A stretch of 64,000 nt of DNA from Oscarella lobularis. Lineage: Eukaryota; Porifera; Homoscleromorpha; Homosclerophorida; Oscarellidae. A program made the translations under genes and the position numbers. Position 1 is the stretch's first letter. Each line of letters begins with the position of its first letter. The DNA is taken from NCBI RefSeq assembly GCF_947507565.1, contig NC_089186.1:682001-746000 (forward strand), read 5' to 3'. The notes under the pieces were generated by a model. The model had not been told where the DNA came from. It was given only the letters and a program-made list of their open reading frames with translations, and searched no databases. Shown piece after piece: positions 1 through 9,958 of this stretch.

Positions 1-300
1 CATAACTAATAAAGGTCAACGAAATAGAGAATAGACCTATTCCACGCCGTATGCCTGCCACGGAATTGATGACTGCAGACTTCAATCGTTACGTCAATGA
101 GTTAGATGATGGCAAGACTCTGTTGCATCCCTTTCATGATATTCTTCTCATGCTGGGTTACGGCAGCCTCGATCTTTGTATTGCTCTAGAGGATCATTAC
201 ATATTGATTCTTATTTGTGGATATGAGATACTTGAAGATGTTCTTGTTGCTGACGTCGTCGTCGTCCGTTGCGGCGGCGGCTATTAAACTGTCTGGACAG
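1..300. other. Unassigned left edge of window
   Basis: A reading frame of 78 codons runs on the plus strand at 51-287, but it has no recognisable domain and ends in a low-complexity Val/Gly run. It may contain an upstream exon of the gene that ends at 593, because the bases just before 301 read as a splice acceptor (ctgtctggacag). Nothing firmer can be said. Confidence 0.3.
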
Positions 301-593
301 GAAAAGTTCCGAAGAATGCCGTCAAACCTGAGGCAGGTTGGTCACAGAGATTAATAATCAATAATTTAACAGACTTGGCTAGCTCCTTGAATGCATCCGA
401 AGAAAACGATTACAGTTGGACTAACCCCGATTTGCTGCGCCATTTGCAGGTAGTATTGTTCGTTCTTCCGCGAGTGAGTAACAGACAAGATCTTCCCTTT
501 TAGGCGGAAATAGCGTTGACTTTGGTAAGGGTTTCGTTTAAGACGTGGTCCTCGTTACGGACGCTGCTTAGCAAATTCGGCAGTAGAAACTAA
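301..593 (+). CDS. 3' end of an unrecognised plus-strand gene (two exons)
   Basis: Two exons are visible, 301-449 and 504-593, separated by a 54-bp intron with a GT start (gtagta) and a TAG end. The frame is open through both and phase-consistent: the first exon ends on a complete codon after SWTNPDLLRHLQ and the second opens with AEIALTLVRVSF and stops at TAA 591-593. The part before the intron is mildly acidic and contains NLTDLASSLNASEEND. I do not recognise the family. The gene converges on the minus-strand GH116 gene ending at 1091. The intron length matches the other genes here, which supports reality, but the upstream exons are outside or at the edge of the window. Confidence 0.35.
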
Positions 594-1090
594 TGACAAA
601 ATAAATTCTGAGTAATTGATCTGTTTTACATTTTACATGTACTGCTGTTATAAAGTCCTATTTGGCGTTGGGCTCGTTGCCAAGCTTTCGGGCGCGGCGG
701 CAGTGGCGCTATATATATTCTGTCCGACAAGTGCAAGATCGTCGCTGTTGTCACAGGTGGCAACGTCACGTCAAAAGAAGTATTCCCAGAAAAATTAGAA
801 AAGTAATACCTACCTTCTTTAATTTAATTTAATTTTTCCACGCGCTCTCCCTCTAAAATTACGAACTTTCGTTACGTAGTGTAGTTAACCTTTCTTCATT
901 GATTAGCATGGGCGCTTGACTGATACCACCACGCCCTTGTAAAGTAGATAAAAATGACGTAAGAAAAAAAAGGAAGATCAGAAGAAAAACGGGTATTGTC
1001 TGCTAACGCTCATCCAATGTTGATCGCAATTGCCTCGCTAGCATGCAAGGTCACTGTAGTCGTAAAAGCCAACGTCAGCACTCCCTCATT
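594..1090. other. Convergent intergenic spacer
   Basis: AT-rich spacer between two 3' ends, with a run of TTAATTTAATTT-type sequence near 815-836 and an A-rich run near 960-975. No open frame with a recognisable domain was found. It probably holds the two 3' UTRs and polyadenylation signals. Confidence 0.4.
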
Positions 1091-4000
1091 CTATACAAGA
1101 GCTGAACACCAGCCTATAGTAATAATGCGTTCAATGGATACCTGAGAAACTTTAGCCTCCACTGGCTTGTGAGAAATCGTTGCTGTAGCAGCAGAAGCAG
1201 TTGATTTGATCTGAAGTTGGTTCAGCACGAGTTCCCCTTCAGCTATCGAAACCTGGAGAACATTGCCATTGACCTCGAATACACAAAGTGTCAAAAATGA
1301 CCTGAGCGGTTCCTGCGGCGAGATTCTCATTGCCGATCTGCACGTACTGGCCGAAGCACGTCGCCAGAATGAAAAACCCTCGGTAGTTCGTAAAGCTCAA
1401 TCGAGGAGCAAACGACAAATTCACACAAACGGTCTTCACTTTCGGAACCGACACAAAGCTCCACGTCTAAGAAAAAAAAATTATTTATACATCAAAATTC
1501 ATCGCACGAAAAGGAGAAACGCACAATTCCGGACGCAACTTCGAAGAGCTGAAGAGCGGACATGGGTCTCGAGTAGTGATCCCCACATTCGATTTCATTC
1601 CACGGACTGCGTCTGGTGCCGTCATACTTCGCTCTAGCCTCAGTAAGAACTACGGCGCACAAGCTCGCCTTAATTAATTAGACAACGCTTCCTTAGTATA
1701 CGAACCTTGAAGGAAGACGTCTTCCAAACCGGCGTACAAACACTGAGCAGCGAACGGATACTCCAAACCCGTCCAAGCTCCCTGAACGCCGTCACACGTC
1801 CCAAATACAAATGATTCGTTATGAATAAAAATGTACCTCCGATGAATAGCGAATGGCTTTCGAAGGCACTTTTCCGTCCGGCCAACGTTCGATGTAGATT
1901 CCAGCGTCACGTTGGTCAAAAAAGGGGCGAGGAGACTGCATCTCTACGTGATATCATACGTAGGTAAGCGTACACGTGTCTACTATATCCTCACTTGGAT
2001 CAAACGCGGTCACGTGATTTTGAGTAAACGTTGCCTGGAGTGACGACTTCACGTGATCGATTGGCAAAATGTCGCCGAGGTTCAATGCGCGAGCCCACCA
2101 CCAGCCCATCAACGCGTCCGCATGAGTCCCTTAATTAATAAATAGAAGATTTCGTATATGTGGTACGATTCACGAGTATTACCGTCTCCCATGACTTCCA
2201 CCGCGTGCGCCGGGTCGACGGCTTGAGTGTAGTTTTTGCCGTTGGTAAAGCAAAGTTTCTCCAGCGTCTCAGATCCCATTGCAAAGCGCTCGTGATACGC
2301 AGTAGCTGATGCCTTTTACAAATAAATAATCGTGTCAAGGACAAACGGTGAAAACAAAATGACATACTGCGTCGCCTTGAAGCTTGGCCATTTCCTCAGC
2401 AGCTCTTATTGATTGAATTAATTCTTTTGTAGAGGAAATTTTAAAGTGCAGAATCCTACCTCAATGCGCAGAGATACTGTGTTCCAATGAAGGTATTCAC
2501 GCCGTATATTGCACAGTCATAGGTATTGGGTTGAGGTCCTCGAATGACGCCTGTAGGGTGATTATTAATTATTAATATATGACGTATCTTTTATTTACTA
2601 ACCGGTTCCATCGTCCAGTTCAGTCATCCAACGCTGCATCACCTTTTTCACCTGGTGCAACTGATTATCGAACCAGTTCTTCGGTGCACCTTGCAAAACC
2701 TAAAAACGAACATTCAAATGTAGGGAGCCCTAATCGAAAAACAGAGACTGACTTCTCGATAGGTCTTGTTCACAGTTCCAATTTCGCCGTCGACGCATAT
2801 TGACGTGGATGCCGGATTAACCTGCGTGTAGTCAGGCCAAAACGACCACTGCCTTCGCAATTCCAAAGGAACCGTAGTTCGACTAAAGAGATGAATACAC
2901 AAAGTGAGTTTTATTTTCAAAAAGACAACCCGTGCTTTGCATTGATTAACTAAACGCTCTGTTTACTAATCTAGCCGGTGGCTATACCTTGGAAGAATGG
3001 CATTGGGAGACAACTGCGCCTGCAGGTCTACGGCTCTCATGGTTCTTTCCAAGTCAGGCCAAAGCCTAGAACAATCCATACAATATTTCATAACCTATAT
3101 AGCTCTTATAAAAAGACCTTGACAAAGTAAACTCGTAGTTCCAAACGTGCGTGCAATTAAGAGGGCAGCAACCTAGGTAATAAAGAAGACGTGCACTATA
3201 GTGCGTCTCAAATGCACTCATTCACTTACCTGCCGTCGTGCGACAGCCTTCGAATGCGTAGAAGTTTCCGTCGCCGTGCCACATGCACGTCGGCGAGTTG
3301 AGAACGGAAACGCGTCCGGCGGCGCTGTCAATCAGTTGCCATGGCAACGTCGAATTAAACATTGCGTCTTGAAAGGCTCGCGTTTTGTCCGTTAGCGCAG
3401 CGACGTTGGTGACGGTGTAATCGAGAACCTGCGCAAACAAGAGATCGCGTGTCTGATTTTGATTATGTACAAGCACTTTACGTTTTGGATGGTTGGCCAA
3501 AAAGTGGCGTATTGATTACCAATGTAGAATTGCGTTTCTTCGTCTTTGATTCCAAAGCGCTCCTGACTCCAATTGACGTATCTAGTGCGCAGAAGAAACT
3601 TTCAAGAGCGCGTGCAATAGACTGGGTCAACGTACCGGTGCGGAAAATGCCAAGCCAGTAGAAACGTGAACGCCTAGAATAAAGAAATATATCAGAGTTC
3701 CAATTTCTCTAATAAAAATTAAGGGCTCTTGATCCACGAAGGCGCTACTGTTCCACAAAACAGATAAAGTTTTCTAAGACCGTCTAACTGTATACAGACT
3801 AAGCTGAAGCTCTGTGCTAAACTCTTTGGCTTCGCCCTAAAGATAAACACGTTTGAAACCGACTAACCTGAGCTTGTTTTGGCCCAACGGCTTTGGTTAG
3901 CGAAATAGCTCCATTCCACGTCTTTCCAGTCTAAAAGAAGCGTCATCAGGCACAACGGTATTACTTTGCGAAGGCTCTTTTACTGGTGAAGGTCCAGTCG

Positions 4001-5893
4001 ATCCTGCGGGGAGTTTCCCCGTTTTAGCAAAGGAAGCCCACAGGTCTTTGACGGCATCGTACTGAGGAGTCACGCTCACGGCATCACCAGTGCTATTCAA
4101 AACTGGCACAAGAAAAAATAGTTTTATTAATTAAAGAATAAATTTAGTCTATTTTACCCGCCAAAGAAATGTGACCGTTCTGGGACGATGTTGCTGGCAA
4201 CGTTGGATTCATCATATCCAAAGCTGTATATCCAGTACTAAAGTATGTAACGTCAGTACTCCACAAGAGTGAACAAACACAAGCTCACGTTTTCGTCAAA
4301 GTAGCGTTTGTATTGCCACCATAAGCAGCGTCTTCGACTGCAAACAAAATTATGTTAGTAGTGAAATTACGTGCCTTCACTAATTAATTAATTGATTAAT
4401 TAATTAATCAAACCTTCATTGGCAATTACAGTATGCCCATTCCATCCAGCAATGTTCTGCAACGAGCCAAGCAAAGACACCTAATGAGAAAAAGTAATTA
4501 ATTAATTAATTAAAGACTAAACTTAAAAACATCTAATTTATATTACTTCAACCGTGCTCGTCGTCGGATTGGTGACCGTGTAATTGAAGATGATCACAGG
4601 CAGTGCGCTGTTTTTCGAGTCCAACGGAATGCAAGGACTAAACGCTTCTGCGTGAATCTGAACTGGTATGCTGGGAGACGTATAGTCAACTATTCAATTG
4701 TAGAATAAGGAGAGACGCTGTAGCTTAATAGTCTACTGACTTTCCACTATAGGAAATTTGGCGGTAATTTCGACTGTTTCAATTCCAGGTAGAGCAGCGA
4801 GTAAATCCTTTGAAGCTTGAGGAATAACTAGACGTTGATATTTGAGCATTGATTCAAAGCACTGACGTGAGAGCACATACCATGATCAGTGACATAGGCC
4901 GCTGGCTTGAATCCCGTCTTGTTATAGAGAGCCGGAGACATGAGAACTGCCGCCGAAGATGACGTTCCACTTCCGACTCTATTAAAAGAAATAAAATAGA
5001 AATAGAAATAGAAATAAAATTCAGTGTCACAATATTACCGAACAGCAAAAAACGAATCCGGAACGTGACCGTCGTGATTGACGACGTTGCACACTTGCCA
5101 TTGACGGAGTCCTCCGTCGCCGGCGACAGCTATACACCCGCCTCCTGCAAAACAATTACTTTTTATTTAAAGTGACTAAATACTACGTCTACATATTTTA
5201 GACTATACCCAAAGCGCCCAGTGGAAAGGTTGCTGCCATCAGAGCGTCACCGGAATATTTGTACTGATCGGCCGTTGGATTGACGCTGTCAATAAGATGA
5301 GATGCTAAGAGAAACACGGACTGGTGTTGCTTACACTTTGGGAGGTGGAGTCTCGTCGTCAAGATCGATCTTTGGAGGCGGACAGCAAGTCGATCGAGAC
5401 TCTCCACAGCAAGAGGACCTAATAAAAAGGCTCAGTTCGCTGTCACGAGCTTGTGCACTTGCCTTGCGATCGATCTGGTGTCCTGAAAGACAAAAGAGAA
5501 GAAGCCTTACGACTAAGCAAGGCAATTTCTACGCTATTTCACCTTCAGACGAGCTTCTATGTGCATCAAGAGAGCTCCCATTTGCTCTTCGCCGCTCACG
5601 CGAAGCGCTTCTCGCCATTCCGAGTCGCTGTTGAGCTGTTACCGATTGGGGCCCCACCCGTCACGCCCGGATAACCTGCGACTGAAAGCTCTTACCGTTA
5701 CTGCATCGCCTTCATCGTCAATGTAGTAAAACGCAAAAGAATCTTCTCTGTGCAGGTGCAGGATTTGAATGAGCTGCCGTTTCAGAGATTCGACGAGCAG
5801 ATTCCACCCAATAGAAACGTCATGAAACTGCAAGCTGAAATCGCAGTTTTTTCCCGAAGCACTTCGGCTGCGAACAAGCAACTGCAGACGCAT
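1091..5893 (-). CDS. PB1 domain fused to a GH116 glucosylceramidase-like enzyme (complete copy A)
   Basis: Minus-strand gene with many small exons; start ATG at 5893-5891. The first exons encode a PB1-like domain (opens [29 protein letters not shown] at about 5700-5745; then [17 protein letters not shown] near 5590-5635). A Cys-rich linker follows ([16 protein letters not shown], 5360-5418). The GH116 part begins around 5215-5290 ([17 protein letters not shown]) and continues with [21 protein letters not shown]116 hallmarks include [12 protein letters not shown] (about 3630-3675), [15 protein letters not shown] (3340-3400), CTHVWNYE (about 3130-3165, expected to carry the nucleophile Glu) and [13 protein letters not shown] (about 2493-2545, expected acid/base Asp). 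The 3' end reads [19 protein letters not shown] and stops at 1091. Members hydrolyse glucosylceramide or related beta-glucosides. One small junction near 1300 changes frame and is unresolved. The PB1 fusion is seen in the sequence; its role is unknown. The gene is divergent from the HSPA12-kinase at 6180. Confidence 0.75.
4379..4410. repeat. TTAA tandem tract in GH116 intron
   Basis: The tract consists of repeated TTAA/ATTAATTA units and is nearly palindromic. A second short tract lies at 4494-4513 in the next intron. Both are inside introns of the minus-strand gene. Similar tracts recur in TRPC intron 1 of copies A, B and D. Confidence 0.7.
5419..5462 (-). other. GC-AG intron in the PB1-GH116 gene
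   Basis: On the minus strand the exon ends ...tcgatcgcaag, the intron begins gcaagt instead of gtaagt, and ends in tttttattag. The codon AGG is split across it, keeping IAR-SSCCG in frame. The same GC donor is present in copy D (about 29953-30000), so it is conserved rather than an error. Confidence 0.6.
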
Positions 5894-6179
5894 CTCAAGT
5901 TGAGTAAACTCGTGACGCCGTTAGACGCGCTCGTGACAGCACCAGATACGGCTCTGGACAGCACGTGCCGAGGTGACGTCAGGAAGCACGCGTTCATACA
6001 ATCTAACCCTTCTCCTCTATCTATGATACAATTTTAGGCAAAAAAATTGAGAAAAGATTTTCTATGCAAGTGCGTATAAAATTAGAGATGCTAGTATTTC
6101 AATTCAGACAAAAAACGATTGGCCCAGTCTCCCAGTCCTCCAAATATACTGTGCAGTATCCCGGATTCAGGGGGAGAGC
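5894..6179. promoter_or_regulatory. Bidirectional promoter region, copy A
   Basis: This 286-bp gap separates the ATG of the minus-strand PB1-GH116 gene (5893) from the ATG of the plus-strand HSPA12-kinase gene (6180). It must therefore hold both start regions. The arrangement and most of the sequence recur at 30410-30689. No TATA box could be assigned with confidence; the role is inferred from geometry and conservation. Confidence 0.4.
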
Positions 6180-9100
6180 ATGCAGTCTATTTCTGCGACG
6201 AGTGCGTTGACAGCGACGGCTGACAGGCGGAACCGTTCTCATGCTCGTGACGTTTCCGGCGAAGGTCGCGAATTAGAACCCGAATGTCATCGTTCGTCGA
6301 TCAACCGGAATGAACACATCGTCGTCGCTATAGACGTCGGAACGGCATTCAGCGGCTACGCAATGTCATCTTCGCGCGACAAATTCACCATCTACGCAAT
6401 GCGCGCCGACGACCCGTTCGAGAAGGGACGTCTCGTAGACAAAGAGACGAAAATCCCCACCGTTCTTCTGCTCCGACCCGACGGAACGTTTCATTCGTTC
6501 GGGCAAGATGCGCTGGCGCATTACAGTATGCGTTTGGTCAAAGACGAGCAGAAGTCGTGGCACTTCTTCGAGCGATTCAAGATGGTGGAGTCACGTTTTC
6601 TCGATTACTGTAGTTTAGATTAAATTAATTCGCTTGCTTGCTTGCTTGCTATAGGATTTTCTGCGACGGACTAAGATTGTGGCGGCTAACGGACGAACGT
6701 TCCCTGTTGGGACTGTCTTCGCTCACGTTTTTCGCTACTTTCGCGAGAAGGCCATTGAAGAGTGCAATTTGCTTTCAAAAACCGACTCGACGCAAGACGA
6801 CGTGAAATGGGTTATTACAGTACCCGCTATGTTGAGCGACGTCGCCAGGAAAATGATGAGAGAAGCCGCATACGAGGCAAGCGCATCAAAGTCAATTACT
6901 TTAATTAATTACTTTTCATCATACACATTAGGCAGGTCTTGCTTCGGAAGCGGAACCCGACAACGTCCACATTGCTTTGGAACCGGAATCGGCATCGCTC
7001 TACTGCGAATCACTCCAGTATCATAAGCACGCCGATGAAGCCGATCGAAATGTGAGCAGCGTTTTTCAAGTTGGCAAACGCTACTCACTCGCCGATCTCG
7101 GTGGCGAGACGACCAACGCAGCCGTTTACGAAGTCTTCGGTTGTGGACTGATGAACGAGTTGTATTGCTCCGTAGGTGGCGCGTGGGGTGGCACGTACGT
7201 CAACAAGAACTTCGTCAAACTTCTCGAGCAGATATTTGGTAAAGACGTCATTGACGAATTTCGAGCGAACTACCCTGGCGATTGGGTTGACTTCATATCC
7301 GTGGAGTTCGAAAGGAGAAAGCGCATGGCGGCGCCAGGGACGACGACCTATGTCAATGTTCCCTCTCTTTTTGCATCGAAACGAATCTTCAGGATTACGA
7401 CGTCGATTTCGGAAACGATAACGTAAAGTACCATCGCGGCCGACTAGCATTGAAGCATACGGAAGTAGAGAAATTATTTGATCCGGTATCTACTAGCATA
7501 GCCGATCATCTGAAGACTATCTTTGCTATGTTTGATTCAATTGACTATCTCATTCTCGTCGGCGGCTTTGCTGAGTGTCGTCTGCTTCAATTGCGTCTTC
7601 GACGCGAGTTTGAAGAAGCAGGCGGCGTTCAGGTTATTGTTCCTCGACAGTGTTCACTTGCCGTAGCAAAGGGTGCCGTTTTGTTGGGTCATCGTCGAAT
7701 TTTGGCAGGAGTTCCGACGGTCGCTCACTCCAAAAGCAGTCTCAAGAAGGATTTCACCGTATGATACCTCGCGTACGTATGTATATAGCTCTGTAATGCT
7801 AGCAGCCTTGCCGCGCACTCGCACGCAGAAATCAAAAATGGGCATTAATTGTTTGACTATTATTGTCGATTTTGTGCAACAGAAACCGATGAAATTGAAC
7901 TTTTTAATTATTAATAGGATCTGAGCCACCGTTCTGAAGAGATGGCTCTTGCTTTGCCTCAAAAAAAGGGAGAATTAGAGGCAGTGCTCATCGATGTTCA
8001 AGCAAAAAGCAAAGAGATTGAGAATCAAGCTCAAGCGATGGGTGAGACGTTTTGACCCTTACAAACACCTGTTAATGATAGATGCATTTCACGGCAGACA
8101 TATACAAACAAAGGTTGACTGCTTCGGAAAGGGATCGAGGTAATGATCTTTGATTTGACATTGCTCTCCTCCGTAACCTTGTCTAACCCTAAGTGCAATT
8201 GAAGGCGCGAGTGAAGCCAAAGACGTACAAATAGCAAACGCGCGAATTGAGCACGGTATGTTCTATTGACATTAATTTCGTTTATGTGATCGCGATTTTT
8301 AGAAAAATTAATTTCTGACTTGAGACATATTACAGAAGAGAAAGAAGAGAAAGAGAAGCAGCTGAAAGTAGCAAGAGAACAAAACGATCTTCTGCAAATT
8401 CCCATTGCAGAAGTAAGAATGACGGAAATTAAACTTGGAGGAGGTGCTTTCGGAGGTGACATATAGCCAAATTCAAACCAAATTAATAATGAAATTTATT
8501 TTGTTTTCATTTAGAAGTGAAAGTGGGCTATTGGCGTGGCTGCCCCGTGGCTGTAAAGATGTTCTATGCGTGCCTGGAGTCCGACTACTATCTTCGTCTT
8601 TTTCAACAAGAGATCTCCGTCTGCACTCGAGCTCGCCATCCCAACATCGTCTCCTTATGCGGCGTAACGACGGAAAACAACGTTCCTCTTCGAATAATCA
8701 CCGAGCTTCTCGAAGGCTCGCTTTCTGACGTCATCAGGGCCGCTCATCGTTCAAGACTGCCTCTCACTTTGCGAGAGCAGATTGATCTGGCGTTGGGAAT
8801 AACGGCCGGTATCACTTACCTTCATCTACTCGGTTCAAACGGAGTTTTGCACGGCGACATTCGATCCTCAAATGTCGTCGTGACGGCGCTTATGGAGCCC
8901 AAGATATGTGATTTGGGCGCGGCTCGCTTTGTCGAAGTGTCTCTCTCAGCCGGAGTATTGAGTCCAGAGTACTTAGCTCCAGAACGAGCTGAGAGTGGGA
9001 GTCCTAATACGAAGATGGCCGATGTGTACAGCCTCGGCGTCACTCTCGTTGAGTTGATGATGGGCGAGCAACCGGTATCTAGTGATCGACTTGGGCAATG

Positions 9101-9338
9101 GTCCCGCGTCGGTCATGCGACTGTGAAGAGAATGTGCCGTCAAATAATAAGCCTTGATCCATGTAGGAGGCCAAATGCGCGAGAGTGCTTGGCTCAATTG
9201 GAACAAGTCAAGGGCTCCGATGAATACGATCGGTGTAACCCAAAGAGAATTGTCAAGGGTAAACTGCATGGAGAAAGTCATTTGAGTCTTGTGGAGGCGC
9301 CGTGGCGACAGCGTCGTATCTTGCCAATTCATAGGTAA
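6180..9338 (+). pseudogene. HSPA12-like/coiled-coil/TKL kinase fusion, copy A, frameshifted
   Basis: Same seven-exon plan as the intact copy at 30690-33847. The HSP70-like part starts at ATG 6180 (IVVAIDVGTAFSGYAMSS phosphate-binding loop at about 6320-6372; WVITVPAMLSDVARKMMREA; ALEPESASLYCE; LADLGGETTNAAVY). Its exon 1 ends FKM, lacking the residues TNISKL-like segment of copy D. Around 7355-7390 it is 19 bases shorter than copy D, which shifts the frame and brings a stop at 7424-7426. The right frame resumes as FAMFDSIDYLILVGGFAECRLL. The last HSP70 exon ends at a GT before position 7760 and joins an exon near 7920 (DLSHR). A second lesion, a one-base deletion near 8205 (ggcgcgagtg for ggccgcgggtg), breaks the coiled coil. 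The kinase domain (8517-9338) is open, with VAVKMF, HGDIRSSN, CDLG and APER. Probably a recent pseudogene; a sequencing error at both sites is less likely. Confidence 0.7.
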
Positions 9339-9958
9339 GCTTTTGTGTTCATTCAAGCAAAACGTTACATCTCTTCGTTTCTGTTATTTATTTTATCTGC
9401 GTTCAGGAGGTACTGTATTAGTTAGTACTCCATTTACTATTAGTGTCTATGCTGAGCACCGCAGAGCTGGTGAAACGTTTTGATTGAAATGCAAATTTGC
9501 TGCTATTATTGCCTAGCTGCCTAGTTCGCTTGAAGATATGCCCAATTAACATAAAATCAACGCCATTCGCAAACGTGAGGCGAGCTCCACAAGCACTTCG
9601 AGATCATAGCTGTAAGATTACTTATATGATCGAAGTCTGCTACATACATAGCAGTATGTTTAGCTAAGGATACTGATCATGAATTCACTGAATTAATTAA
9701 TTTTAATTTCGCGCAGCATCTAATTAACACGTGGTCAACTCATTGTCATCTGTTTCTAGTCCGGGAGATTTCGAATGCGTCACGTAGAATAACAATTCGA
9801 GAAACTGGCCACTTTGCGGGTCAAAGAAGCGTGCTAGACGAACACGCAGCAGGAAGCAAGCGTAGCAAGTCAGACTGGACGTAAACGTAGACATCTAATA
9901 AGGCTAGCCTTGTTCTCGTAGGCATCCACACACTGTGTAAACAAACTGCGTCGCGACG
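9339..9958. other. Spacer between kinase and TRPC genes, copy A
   Basis: Non-coding spacer containing the kinase 3' end and the TRPC upstream region. Its first part (gaggtactgtattagttag, near 9407) is conserved after all the kinase copies. The last 150 bp before the TRPC ATG are also conserved in copies B and D, so they likely hold the TRPC promoter and 5' UTR. Confidence 0.5.

Noticed and set aside
4379-4513. CRISPR-like array from spaced TTAATTAA repeats
   Set aside because: Units are simple-sequence without regular spacers, inside eukaryotic introns.
5520-5600. Possible 2-bp deletion separating the PB1 and GH116 parts of copy A
   Set aside because: Re-reading both strands showed the same length in copies A and D ([13 protein letters not shown] against MGALMMHLEARLK), so the frame is intact.
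8031-8462. Minus-strand frame opposite the coiled coil/kinase exons
   Set aside because: It spans introns and exons of the opposite gene and is a Ser/Phe-rich mirror of Lys/Glu codons.
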